Under the pieces are notes generated by a model. It did no database searches. It saw only the letters and a program-made list of their open reading frames with translations, and had not been told where the DNA came from. From Lingula anatina (lineage: Eukaryota > Brachiopoda > Lingulata > Lingulida > Lingulidae), in the NCBI RefSeq assembly GCF_001039355.2, contig NW_019773631.1, forward strand, positions 11,388 through 45,441: a DNA stretch of 34,054 bases, read 5' to 3'. The translations under genes and the position numbers were made by a program. Position 1 is the first letter of the stretch, and every line of letters begins with the position of its first letter. Below, in pieces: positions 12,060 to 22,474 of the stretch.

Positions 12060-12820
12060 CAATATGGCAGATAAGGTACGTGGTCCATGCTAGTAAAAGT
12101 GGTAAACAGGGCAGAACCATGTCTCTGGGCACTACCATAACGAAATAGCGTAAGCTCACAGACTTTGTAGCTGATCCCGTTGTAAACATCTCGCCTAGTT
12201 TAGAGGCCGTTATGTCCCAAAGTTTTGGTTCATTCAAAGGGGAGGAATCTTGCACCGCAGGACAAAAGCAACGTGATAGTGATAGTGGATATTGGCTATT
12301 TTAAAAGCCATAGCGGACTCGGAGGCTAGAGTGATGCTGCGAATATCTCAGCTGGATCAACGGTTGGAAGAACGCATTTTAGGGAAGGTGAATGCAATTA
12401 TCGATAGCAATTAGGTGGAAGCGGAATTACGTGGGATATGTGACGCGTTTGAAGTGTCATTAAATAATGTAACAGACAAGCTATCTTCCATACGCCAAAC
12501 TACAGTGCCTACGGAGGACCTGTGGCTATAAGAAATTTTAATTATGGTGATAATTAATGAAAACATGATGAGCAAGGTGAATGCTTTATTACGAGAGGGC
12601 CTTAAGCTCAAGGTTCAGGTAGCAACAGCTGAAAGAAAACCTGTGTACAACAATAGACTGGCATTGTCATCGCCTGTTTTCACACAAACGAGGACAAAAA
12701 ATGTGTTATGCAGGTAAAAAGCCGATTGAAGGATTCTTGTGTACATTTAAATATCTCAGTTAATCACAACAAACGTGACATGGAAATAAGCATGCAAACC
12801 CTTATGTAGGGGTCCATGTT
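12060..12820 (+). pseudogene. LINE ORF1-like remnant
   Basis: An ATG at 12064 in a MADK context is followed by fragments in several frames. These include a stretch with FVADPVVNISP..., a coiled-coil-like run (EARVMLRISQLDQRLEERIL) near 12325-12390, and CVHLNISVNHNKRD near 12740-12780. Stops and frameshifts interrupt all of them. Position just 5' of an endonuclease and reverse transcriptase in the same orientation supports ORF1 of the same LINE (CR1/L2-like layout). It encodes no functional protein now. Confidence 0.5.
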
Positions 12821-12928
12821 CCACCCTACCCAGGTTCTTCTAATATTTTACTTGTCACTGATGCATGGGAGAGGGAATATAACTACAAACTCACATCTTC
12901 AGTTCCAAGTCTAAAAGTCCTTTATTAA

Positions 12929-13178
12929 GGCTTCGTTCACATGCAATGTCTATTTTCTAATTTCTATTTTCTATTTGCGCTATCTTATGATCACGGTCTG
13001 TGCCCTAAATATCCCGCCGCGTAATTACTGGCAGCACGAGCCAGTTACTTATAGTAACTTATAGTAACTGGCTCGCGCTGCCAGTAATTACGCCGCGGGA
13101 TATTCAGGCCACAGACCGTGATCATAAGACAAATAGAAAATAGAATTTAGAAAATAGACATTGCATGTGAACGAAGCC
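12929..13178. mobile_element. 250-bp palindromic MITE, Harbinger-type (TSD TAA)
   Basis: The arms are near-perfect inverted repeats of about 120 bp, starting GGCTTCGTTCACATGCAATG on the left with its complement on the right. The centre is at 'ttatagtaacttatagtaac'. Direct TAA copies flank both ends (12926-12928 and 13179-13181). A 3-bp TAA/TTA duplication and GG-starting termini are typical of non-autonomous PIF/Harbinger elements, and Harbinger transposase remnants occur elsewhere in this window. It lies inside the LINE remnant, so it is younger than that insertion. Confidence 0.85.
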
Positions 13179-13327
13179 TAAGTCCAAGCATTCAGCCTTT
13201 ATACACATTATCTCCAGAGAATCTATCTGCATGCCACAGTGGCAGCAACTCATTTAAACACTAATTGCAATGCAATAGATAACAATTGAGGGCTTCTACT
13301 TTTAAGTTATACCTTGTGAATAGCATT

Positions 13328-13463
13328 CCAGGGCCCGTAACTCAAAAGCATTGCGCATTGTGACTGAGCGCAAGCGTCTCAATAACTCACCCATACCATA
13401 TAATACATTGTAGCCTCTATGTGATATCGCTATTTGCAATGCTTTCGAGTTGAGGGGCCCTGG
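13328..13463. repeat. 136-bp foldback with 28-bp arms
   Basis: CCAGGGCCC..AACTC.AAAGCATTGC at 13328-13355 is matched by its inverted copy at 13436-13463 with a few mismatches. It may be a tiny foldback element, or the inverted ends of a decayed insertion, between the LINE ORF1 and endonuclease parts. I found no convincing target duplication. Confidence 0.55.
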
Positions 13464-14445
13464 TACACGGGACCATGTGATATTTGCAGGTAACTCCATT
13501 GTGGAAGCCTGCCATTATAATAGGTCCAGTAACCTCAGATCAGGAGCTAGTGCTAGAAACCGCAATGCTGGCTGGACTACTGTTAATCCAGGTCGGCGTA
13601 GAGGTATTCACAGGGACAGGTCAAATGATGATAGGGAGGTGTATTAATTATTGTATTATTGAAATGTGAGGCGATTGGATTTAGAACTCGACAATCTTGA
13701 ATATGTTGTTTTCGAGGTAATAGGACACGGTAACCAGAAACATGGCATAGTAGTGTGTTACCGTCCTCCTGCTTATGACGCTGTATGAACTCCTGAATTT
13801 ATTAGTCAATTCAGAACTATTATAGAAAACTGAAAGAACGGTTACTGATTTATGCGTTATGGGTGATTTCAACTTTTCCAGTACTGACAATCAGTATACA
13901 ATGAAGCACTGTGATCTGTTCTTTAATTTTACTTTGACACAGATGGTACGTGAACCTACACATTGGTCAGGGAATACTCTCGATCTAGACTTGTAAAATA
14001 GACCTGAGCAAATCTGTGATTTAGAGGTCTGGCCTGACGGTTTTTGCTTGGATCATTATCCAGTAGTGTTTACGTTTGAAATGAATGCGAGTAGGGTACG
14101 TGAATCTCTGATTCAATATTAGATTGGAAGCATGCAGATCTACAAGGGTTGAGACATTTCCTTTGTGAGAGGCTTGGTCATGGTTCTGATTTTAGGGTAG
14201 ATATATGCCAATTATAATGTTAAACATGTGTGGAATGATTGGCTGTTTTGTGGTAAATGAGGGAATAGATTGCTTAGCACCATAGCGCTATTGGTCATTT
14301 TACCACAATAAAGTAAATGCCGATAGGATACCAAAATCTGTTAGTTACAATGGTGCGAAGGAAGTTGATTGCAGTGATAAAGACAAATTGTTCAATGATT
14401 AATTTACTGTCGTCTTTTCTAATGGTGATTTTTTTTATTGCAATA
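13464..14445 (+). pseudogene. LINE endonuclease (EEP) remnant
   Basis: Endonuclease features are seen in order: GIVVCYRPP near 13737-13765, GDFNF near 13860, LTQMVREPTHWSGNTLDL near 13937-13990, and DHYPVVFTF near 14050. These correspond to the central and C-terminal EEP endonuclease motifs. The part between a YYNVR-like start (about 13650) and the next recognisable strand is missing, so the domain has an internal deletion as well as stops. The linker toward the reverse transcriptase continues (SVSYNGAKEVDCSDK) until about 14445, where another sequence interrupts it. Confidence 0.7.
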
Positions 14446-14654
14446 GAAAAAAAATGTAAGTACATTATAAATGTTACAAGCACACAATACTCATTACAAT
14501 AGCACAGTCCACAAGGTTTTAACATACAGAAAAAATTACTGTTGATAACTTGTATACATGCAACTACACAAATCCATATACACATATCCATTTCTGCCAT
14601 AATACATTGAATGTTTCTACACTTTGAGATACAATGTATTTGTCCTTATAGATT

Positions 14655-14945
14655 TTGAGGCTTATAGAGACGCTGTTCCATGAAGAGATGTATGACAAAG
14701 GATATAGACAAGTGAATGATCTTATTAATGAACATGGTAGACTATATTCATATAAAGAATTTACTGAACTCGCTAACATTAAAATCAACTTTTTACAATA
14801 TAATATTATTACGACCATAAATAATCTGTACAGAAAAAATGACAATCCCCATAAAATCAAAACTTACTGTCCGTGGCAACCAGAGAGTATACAAGTTATT
14901 GTTAGACATACAAGTGGCTCAAAAGATATGTACGACATATTGTAA
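14655..14945 (+). pseudogene. L1/Tx1-like LINE fragment nested in the other LINE
   Basis: A 96-codon open frame reads LFHEEMYDKGYRQVNDLI, then a YSYKEF and INFLQYN segment, then SGSKDMYDIL. This matches the region C-terminal to the reverse transcriptase in L1-type elements, where similar 'YDKGI..+NDL', 'S+EEF', 'NFLQY' and 'SK.+Y..L' blocks occur in this order. It interrupts the CR1/L2-like LINE, whose reverse transcriptase resumes right after it. The 14450-14650 stretch before it is AT-rich and unassigned. Confidence 0.6.
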
Positions 14946-15790
14946 TGATAGTATAGTTTTGCCAGATATTGACAATGTGGTCGAACCTTCATTAGAATGT
15001 TTTGAATTTATGACCGAAGAGGTGTTAAATTGTATTTCAAGTCTTGATGTAAACAAAGCTCATGGTCCAGTCAGAATTCTGCCAAAACTATTGAAGGAAT
15101 GTGCCACGTACATCATAAAGTGACTCTTGTGCATTCTTATTTAATTTTAGTACGTTGTCTGGCGAGCTGCATATTATTTGGAAGTTGGCGAATATCACGC
15201 CTATGAACAAAAAGGGTAACAAGGGTAAGGTAGAAAACTACAGGCCAGTATCTTTGTTATGTACTATTTCCAAGGTTATGGAGAGGTTGATCCACACTAA
15301 ACTGACCGAACTAATCCTACCTTAACGTTATGACGCTCATCATGGTTTTCCTGCACAGCATTCAACTAGCACTCAGCAAGTACAAGCATTACATTCAATA
15401 GGGGAAAATTTGGATAGAGGTGAACAGATTGTCATTTATCTAGATTTTAGCAAGGCATTTGATGTCATGCCTCATCAACTTTTGGTACACAAGCTGCGTA
15501 GTTTTGGCATAAATGGTAGATTATTGAACTGGTTTAGTGGTTATCTATTTGGAAGATAGCAAAGAGTATGCTTAAATGGTGAAACCTCATATACTAATGG
15601 TGTAACTTCTGGAGTTCCACAAGGATCAATCTTGGGGCCACTGATGTTTTTACTTTATGTCAGTGACTTACCTGAGGTTGTTGACCAGTTATTGCATTAT
15701 TTTAAAGTGTCGTACTATTATTTGCCAGTTGTTTTAATTATGCTCTTTTAAGTTCATATATATAATTTTGTAATCAATAAAGTCATTCAA
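14946..15790 (+). pseudogene. CR1/L2-like LINE reverse transcriptase remnant
   Basis: Reverse transcriptase motifs are seen in order: a finger segment with LDVNKAHGP (about 15045), VENYRPVSLL (about 15230), the catalytic-block-A stretch IVIYLDFSKAFD (about 15430) and SGVPQGSILGP (about 15610). Several stops and frameshifts occur (for example TAG after LFGR near 15555). The frame is lost about 15700, before the expected xxDD box. The tail at 15753-15800 contains AATAAA and an A-rich run, which could be a LINE 3' end. The copy is inactive. Confidence 0.8.
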
Positions 15791-15930
15791 ATAAAAAAAT
15801 ATATATTACAAGAGCATTACAGCATAAAGATAGCTGTTGTTATCTTAGATATTGTTGTCAACAATGATCGCCACAAACAGTCATTAATTGTTCCCAGATT
15901 TCTGGCTTACAGGTAAATTCATCTGAAATT

Positions 15931-16420
15931 GTACCCATTATTTCCTGTTTCACTAAAGACTTTATTCCAGCAAATCGATCCCACATAGCAGTTACGGAAG
16001 GCCTTTTGATTGGTTACAACTGTCCGATAGCCCTTGCTCCTAGAAAGTCTTGACTGGAAGTGAAAATCAGCCATTTGCAGTCCAGACTCTAGTTGGTTGG
16101 GGGCATGGAAGGGTATTCTATTTCTTCCAGTGTCAATGTCAATGTTAACATCGCTCATCCTACTACCATTAAAGAATGACCCCAGTGTTTTCACGAGAGG
16201 TGATCAGAGTGCTAGAAAGAAGCTTCCCTCATGATAAAAGCTGTGATGCTCAAGTTTCACAGGAAGACACACAGTTCCTCAACTTATTGGAGATGAACAT
16301 CTGCCAACGAGGTGATGGTCATCTTGAAACGCCACTACCATTTAAGAGACAACCAATGCTTCCCAACAACAAAAACCACTTGCCTGACTCCACCTGAGTC
16401 ACCTGAAAAGAAAAATAGAC
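15931..16420 (+). pseudogene. BEL/Pao retrotransposon pol fragment
   Basis: The plus strand reads KDFIPANRSHI (about 15955), then after a deletion or frameshift GLLIGYNCPIALAPRK (about 15998). SGLGWG-like remains follow, and then an 80-codon stretch with VSQEDTQFLNLLE and GDGHLETPLPFKRQPMLPNN (about 16250-16375). This is the retropepsin-to-reverse-transcriptase linker of BEL/Pao elements, where LLIGYN(C/D)...ALAPR and 'GHYE+PLPF' are hallmarks. A minus-strand frame over 15919-16194 is its shadow. Confidence 0.75.
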
Positions 16421-16966
16421 TAGATACCAAAGCCGGCAAATATACAGACATCTTATTTGAAACGAGGCAGCAAAGCTTTCAGATGTTCAAACATTAGACA
16501 AAACTGCTCAAGCAAACATTGGTCAAGGTGGAAAAAGGGAATATGTCATTCAGATTTCTCTCTGACAGTAGTGGCATAAACCTTGTTGTAATATCATTAT
16601 GATTACCTGCAAAAAATCCATTGCCCATTTTTATTTCCCAAACAAGGTGGATTCCTATTTGTGCTGAAACTTGCCACATCCCACATCTTGCAGGCCTGGG
16701 TGAGACAAAGGGTTGTTCCTGCTGGCAGCACTCCCTGGCTTCTACCTGTAAAAAAGATGACAGGCACAGGCGAAGGCTCTATGTACAGACAGTGTCTCTA
16801 GACTGTGTCTGTACATAAAAACCATGCCCAGCCTGGTAACGTCAGTACATGTGCACCTAGAAGCCACCATGCAGTGTGGAAACAGGAGCTGCAAAAGGAG
16901 ACAGGAGAAGATATGTGATGGACACATTTTCTGCTAAAAGACACACCTGGTAGTACTAGAACCAGT
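16421..16966. other. Unassigned stretch before the LTR
   Basis: I see no gene that I can support. Short overlapping frames occur on both strands without recognisable domains. An imperfect hairpin (TATGTACAGACA arms) lies at about 16779-16818. Confidence 0.4.
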
Positions 16967-17539
16967 TGTGACAAAAATTACCAAAAATTATTGCACCCCG
17001 ATCCTTTCTGTAATTTGATGAAGTTTATTTCTAGTTAGCGTTGTTTTACCTGAAATACTATTACCGCACTGCCGTGATAAACAGACGAACATGGGAGCCG
17101 CCATTGTGTTACATCATATAGCCTTGACATATTTAGGTGACCTCATGACCTCAGAATGTAAACAAACAACAATGGGGATGGAACCTAGATGTAAATGATG
17201 CGCACGTACAACGTACGTTAAAGTAGACTGTGAAAAAAGAAAAAAACGCAAGGAGAGCGTTGGAGTGGAAGCATTGTAGTTGGGTTGAAGAAAACGGTAC
17301 GAAGAGACGTGTGTAGAAGAGCGGCAACATGAGTTACACTGGTCTTTCGGACCGCAACTCCAGTAATGCGTTAGCGTAACTGGGAAAACTCTTTAGTTTT
17401 GTAATTTTTGAGTTTCTTAGGTTTTGTTTGCGTTTTTTAGCTCACTTGACCAGTGGAGAAATGGAGAAATTCTTACTCTTCCGACCCGCGTTTAAATTTA
17501 CGTGCCAACAGGACTCCCGAATGGAGGGCTCGTGTCACA
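16967..17539 (+). mobile_element. LTR of an LTR retrotransposon (5' LTR)
   Basis: The sequence opens TGTGAC and closes GTCACA, the inverted TG...CA ends of an LTR, 573 bp long. One base after the end comes TGGTGTCAGAAGTGGGAT, a near-exact primer-binding site. No matching 3' LTR is seen in the window, so the element is truncated or rearranged. Its internal region is not recognised; a different coding unit follows within 120 bp. Confidence 0.65.
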
Positions 17540-17540
17540 C

Positions 17541-17558
17541 TGGTGTCAGAAGTGGGAT
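17541..17558 (+). promoter_or_regulatory. Primer-binding site (tRNA-Leu-like)
   Basis: TGGTGTCAGAAGTGGGAT begins 2 nt past the LTR's CA end. It is the complement expected of the 3' end of a tRNA ending ...CCCACTTCTGACACCA, the type used by many Ty3/gypsy and BEL elements. Confidence 0.65.
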
Positions 17559-17672
17559 AGCACACACAAGAGTGGAGTATTGTGTATGTATTGCTGTTCA
17601 TATCGATTCTCCCCAAGAAAAGAAGAGGAAAGGAGAAGAAGAAAGGCAGAAGAAAGAAGATGGAGAATAATT

Positions 17673-18269
17673 ATGAAAATCCAGGACAACAGAATTCGGA
17701 TGACGGGTGGAGGGAGAGTGTACAGGGCAGCCTACAACAACTATGCGACAGTAAGGAATTTGCTAAGCCACTTATTCAGCTCATCTCTGGCTTTGCAAGT
17801 TAACTGGTTGGGAAAAGGGGGAATGGTGGCTTTTTCAAAGCTGAGGCAAATCAGACATCTTGTTGCAAGTAAGTGGAAATAAGTGTTCAAATAAAATGTA
17901 TTAAAGATGACTATTCAAAAAATGCACTTGGGCTCTTTTCTTAAACTTTATTTAATTGTCTAATAAATATAATTTATATATTTTCAGGGAAAAGGGTGAT
18001 GCTGCACAAATTCTTTAACTCAATTACTTGTTCTGTACACCTCAGTTTTGTTGCAGAAGTAAGACAAGATTATGGTTAAATCATTGCTAATCATCCTTTC
18101 TTTTCTTCCAGCTACTGTAAGGACGAATAGGCTGTGTCACATGGTAACAGAAGCCGAAATAAATGAGACTATCAAAATGATGGTTTTAATATATGCCAGG
18201 GACAGGAACAGTGGGCATATGAAGAGGCATCAGAACAGCATGGTGTCATCACCACCCATACCTCAATGA
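17673..18269 (+). CDS. Two-exon gene, DUF4806-like domain (or remnant)
   Basis: Exon 1 runs from ATG 17673 to 17868 with donor GTAAGTGG. Exon 2 is 18112-18269 with acceptor TTTCTTTTCTTCCAG. Exon 1 ends at phase 1 and exon 2 opens at phase 1, so the frame is continuous to TGA at 18269. Exon 1 carries NLLSHLFSSSLALQVNWLGK and a following AFSKL segment. Exon 2 carries VTEAEINETIK, then a YARDRNSGHMKRH segment. This resembles the DUF4806-type C-terminal domain found in many transposon-associated and cellular proteins of aquatic animals (recalled family pattern, not verified). Exon 2 is paralogous in pattern and splice phase to the exons at 25009-25139 and 32302-32432. The unit starts about 115 bp past the primer-binding site. 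The total, about 118 residues, is short, so further 5' exons or decay are possible. Confidence 0.5.
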
Positions 18270-19200
18270 ACCAAGGGAATACTGCACCATACTGTAGGTT
18301 TACATGCCAAGCTAAATACTAGTAAATTGCTGCAATGTGTTTCAGCAATATTAGACATTCACAAATCACTCATCTTTGTCTCTGACCATACTTATTACCA
18401 CTTTATATTAGATAGAAGTCAATAAAACCGAACTAAATATTAAGTAATTGCATGTCGAGGGGATTATCCGAAAAAAACAACATGCTTTTCCAACAAAATA
18501 TATCAAAAACAAAATCTACAGCACATAAAGCTCTATGACACATACAAGGGAGATGGGGACAACCTTTTATGAAAGCAACAAATTAGACATTGGCAAATGA
18601 TTTCGTTCTTTCAGAGACAAAAAGGGCACTAAGATATCCACTTCAGCATCAGTTATATGTAATTGAAGTTCATCAATATTATCATTTTTAGTATTTCTAT
18701 TAAGGTTGCAACTGCTTTATTCCTTTTTATATTTCAGGTTCATGTTGTAGTCAGCAAAATAAATCATCCCCTACCTCCATCTGCTTTGTTTTCTACACCA
18801 ACAGACAGAAAAGCTACAAAAAATTACAGTTATGGAGGAATAAGGAAATGCTTGTAAATCTATGCTGTAATTTCTGTGATTCTGAATTTTAAACAGAAAT
18901 GTCAATTTACTTTGAATGATTTATAAAATGGTAAAACATGGCAGATAATTCTAGACACATTTTCCTTAAAAATCTCAGTGGTAGACAAAGGAGAGAGATA
19001 CATAGTTTGTTGTGTCTTTGAGTGCATTTGATGGAGCTTAAATTTGCAAGTTGGTGGGATTGTTCCTTCTTCACAAGATAAAGGAAGAAATCTGGCAGAG
19101 TTGCGCATATAACATCTGTGGGACTACAGAGACAACTGCATTAATTGGAGTAATAAAATCTTGTGCTGTAAGAACATGCAACATATTCAGAATAGAACCA
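18270..19200. other. Intergenic, AT-rich
   Basis: Apart from the possible exon at 18738-18857, nothing recognisable is seen. Short frames on both strands have no domain signals. Confidence 0.4.
18738..18857 (+). CDS. Possible terminal exon, unknown
   Basis: A TTTTTATATTTCAG acceptor precedes 40 open codons (VHVVVSKINHPLPPSALF...) ending in TAA at 18857. No family is recognised and no partner exon with matching phase was established. It could be a decoy. Confidence 0.2.
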   Translation, partial: VHVVVSKINHPLPPSALFSTPTDRKATKNYSYGGIRKCL

Positions 19201-19803
19201 CAGGCCTACCCAACTACCAGACTCGGTACCTACAGATCCAGAATAAACCGGTATATCAGACCACACTACCCGTTTTCAAGGTGTGTGTCAGATCGCATTA
19301 CAGAGTATCATACCCCATCACAAATTTTGTAGGCCTACCTGTCATCCGGGTATCGCGCCTCGTTTTCGTCAAGTAGGAGTCGTATGAATACAACAACATG
19401 GCGACAGACAGTAGTCGGTGAAAAAATCGCATAATTTTATTTAACCCCCCACAGAATATGCTTCCGCTATCAAAATTAGGTATACTTTTCTAAATTAATA
19501 TAAAAGTTTGCAAGTTCTTATTTACAAAACATCATTGGCTATGTTCAAACCAAACCTGCGGTATTGTCAGATTTTTAGCATAAACAGGGAAAATTGCAGC
19601 AGCGCATGAACCTAGATGAGATGAAATATTTTCCAACCCCGCTTAGGATCATGGCTATCACATAGCGCACCAGGCAAAATCGGTGTGGTGGCCGATACTC
19701 TGTAATGCAATCTGACACACACCCTTGAAAACAGGTAGTGTGGTCTGATATACTGGTTTATTCTGGATCCGTAGGTGCCGAGTCTGGTAGTTGGGTAGGC
19801 CTG
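19201..19803. mobile_element. 603-bp MITE with ~130-bp inverted arms, TSD AACCA
   Basis: The left arm from 19201 (CAGGCCTACCCAACTACCAG...) and the right arm ending 19803 are inverted copies with few mismatches over about 110-130 bp. The interior of about 340 bp is not palindromic. AACCA occurs directly before (19196-19200) and after (19804-19808) the element. A CAGG start and 5-bp duplication would fit a hAT5-like non-autonomous element, but the superfamily is inference. The interior includes a CATGGCGACAGACAGTAGTCG/GTGAAA stretch that looks exon-like and was not followed further. Confidence 0.8.
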
Positions 19804-19808
19804 AACCA

Positions 19809-20965
19809 GTTGAACTGTTAAAAACAGTTTGCCTTGCTTTAACTGTAATTATGAACCTAAGAGCAGCTGAATTCATAAATGTAAATCTGAACTTCCACTC
19901 TGAAAAACACAATCCTTTTCACAAGCTGAACGCAGAACCTATTTATGAACATGTATAAGAACTCGAATCACCCCCTTGAAGTAATATGAAATATTATAGG
20001 GAGTGTGGAGGAGGTTGGCACATGGGGCAGCTTAAAACATTGCCTTTCTTGGAAAACTAAGGACTCTGCAGGAGACGGTGCTGCCACGTACATGCATATA
20101 CATATTTAAGTAATTATAATAGTGAATTCAACTTAGGAATATGCTTCAGCTGTAACTAGTAGTTTGTAGGTGTAAAGAAAAAAACAATACATATCCTAAT
20201 TCCACGCTCGGAACTCTCCCCTCTTATGAGGTGAGAAAATACATTGGGCCAAGTGCCTTATGAAATGGTCAATAATTCTTATAAATCACAATAAATGAAA
20301 TGTTGTGTGTTCTGACAATCCATGTATTCGTCCCTAGAAGATATTTCAAGAGAAAGATTTATCTTTCAAAGAGTCTTTTCATGTTTTACACCATATTTTT
20401 AAGAGGGTCAAAGTGGGGATTCCTGGCGGGATTCCGAGAGCAGGAATTCTCCCTTAAAGCGCTACGACATGGGTGGAACCCCCCCCAAATTTGATCGAAA
20501 TTGAAAATTAAAGATTGATAACAATTCATTGATTTATGAACCTAAGAGCCTATGAACCTTTGGAAAACACTTCAACTACTAAAATCAACGAACTGTTGTT
20601 GGTGTCACAGTGTTTATTAAATTTATTTTTGAAAAAACAAATCATCAAATGGTGTCAAAAATGAATAAAGGTAAATATTACCCAATCAAGAGCCGATCAG
20701 TCATAGGGAAGATCAATATTGATTGGTGCCGATAATTTCCTGCGGATCTATGGGTATATGAACGAGCGAAAAATCACTCATTGCACCTATGTTTCTCGGG
20801 AGAGATGGCAGCATACCTTATTTTCAATGTCGAAAAAGTTCAGGCACCCCACGTCTACAGGAAGAGGATTGACCAGCATGGCTGATTCAAGGATGCTGAA
20901 ACAAGCAAAGAAGAGATCTGGAGGCTGGTGAGGGTATGGAGCCGGCACTTGTAAGATCCATCAAC
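19809..20965. other. Unassigned interval
   Basis: I see no supported gene. The 20719-20931 plus-strand frame may contain a decayed 5' part of the Harbinger transposase that follows, but no motif confirms it. Confidence 0.35.
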
Positions 20966-22331
20966 ACACCGAGGTGCGCAGAACTCAAAATGACTTCCAT
21001 TCCATCGCCGGATTCCCGAGAGTGCTGGGGTGTGTGGATAGCACCATGATTGCCATTAAATCCCCTACGGCTGACGTTGAAAACGCCTAAGTCTGCCGTA
21101 AAGGCTTCCATGCCATTAATGTCCAGGCTATTTGTAATGCTCAACTTATGTAAGTACATGTTTTTCTTTTATCATTTATTTTTAACAGTACAAGGTCAAT
21201 ATATATGTATATTTATATATATCTGTCATGATATCATCAAAATGTAATTGGGTCACGTGTAGCAATCACAACTATGTGTTGGTTGTACTTCCAGTCATAT
21301 TAAACTATTAATGGTTGAGAAAAAAGAGAAAAAAAAAGATTTTGCATTTCTGTACACAAAAAAAAAAACAAAAAAACTCATTATTGAAAGAAGAAATCAT
21401 TTTAATTTTCAATAACTTTTTTTACGCTTTGAATATACAGCAACTTTAAATTAAGTATCTTTACCATTGTAAAATATTATTTCATTATAATCATTATTTA
21501 TTTATTTTATCTATTTTATTTATTTTTTTGTTTANAAAAAAAACTCATTGTTGAAAGAAGAAATCACTTTAATTTTCAATAACTTTTTTTACGCTTTGAA
21601 TATACAGCAACTTTAAATTAAGTATCTTTACCATTGTAAAATATTATTTCATTATAATCATTATTTATTTATTTTATCTATTTTATTTATTTTTTTGTTT
21701 AAATTTTTCTGATGCAGTGTGCAGATGGCCAGGGAGCACTTACAATAGCTTCATTTTCACTAACAGTGGGATTGGACAGCATTTTGAAGGTACGGATGCA
21801 GAGGATATTCCAGGATTCCTCCTGGGAGATTCCAGTTATCCTCTGTGCCCATATCTTATGACTCCTAAAGCCAACCCTCAAACAGACCCTGAAATTAAAT
21901 ACAACTGGGCACATATATCAACAAGGAACACCATCGAGAGGGCCCTTGGTGTTTTAAAAAGCGGGAGGAGGTAATTATTTTCTTTCTTTTTTTTTTACTT
22001 TTACATCATTAACTTGCAAAACATTCGTAAAATTTTTTTAAATAAGTTTTCTTACATCAGCATTTGCTTTCTGGATTAATTGAATTTCTTGTTTCATTTT
22101 TCCAGGTGTCTGGACAGATCAGGGGGCAGCCTACAATACTCCACAGATGTGGCCTGTAACATCATCATGGCCCGTTTAAGGTTGAATAACCTATGCATTC
22201 GTTCTGGTTTCCCATTACCAGGGGATGTTCAGCAGCTGGAGCATGATAAGCTGCGCACCCCTCCTTGGCAAAGACTGTCCAGATGGGTTATAAGAGCCAG
22301 GGAAGAACTCATCAGGCACAAGTTTTCATGA
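20966..22331 (+). pseudogene. HARBI1-type (PIF/Harbinger) transposase, broken
   Basis: Three exons. Exon A (about 20966-21149, donor GTAAGTAC) reads DFHSIAGFPRVLGCVDSTMI, then after a TAA stop at 21088-21090 CRKGFHAINVQAICNAQL. Exon B (21725-21970, donor GTAATT) reads WPGSTYNSFIF, GFLLGDSSYPL and STRNTIERALGVLK. Exon C (22106-22331, acceptor TTTTTCCAG) reads RCLDRSGGSLQYSTDVACNI and ends RHKFS-stop. The three DDE carboxylates of the family are all visible: the D of GCVDST (family norm D-G-T), the D of LLGDSS and the E of TIERA. The in-frame stop and missing N-terminus make it a pseudogene. The exon B/C junction (AG|G = Arg) is shared with the second copy near 31-32 kb. Confidence 0.85.
21371..21701. 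repeat. ~165-bp direct duplication around a single N
   Basis: The stretch 21371-21534 is repeated almost identically at 21536-21701, joined by one N at 21535, inside the first transposase intron. Near-identity with an N at the join suggests an assembly overlap that was not merged, rather than a real tandem duplication. Confidence 0.8.
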
Positions 22332-22452
22332 TTTTTTTTTCTTTTTCTTTTTTTTTTGGTATGGGCATAGGGCACCGTCCTAGTTACTAGTAAGAATGCA
22401 ACATAAAAGATTGTGTCAATTTCATTGTGTTGTATATATTGCATACATTGGC

Positions 22453-22474
22453 AAAAAAAAAAAAAAAAAAAAAA
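22453..22474. repeat. 22-base A run
   Basis: A pure A tract 120 bp past the transposase stop. It may be a microsatellite or a retroposed tail. Confidence 0.8.

Noticed and set aside
15919-16194. 91-codon minus-strand frame
   Set aside because: Antisense shadow of the BEL/Pao fragment, which has clear family motifs on the plus strand.
20719-20931. 70-codon frame before the first Harbinger transposase
   Set aside because: It might be a decayed N-terminal exon, but no family motif supports it.
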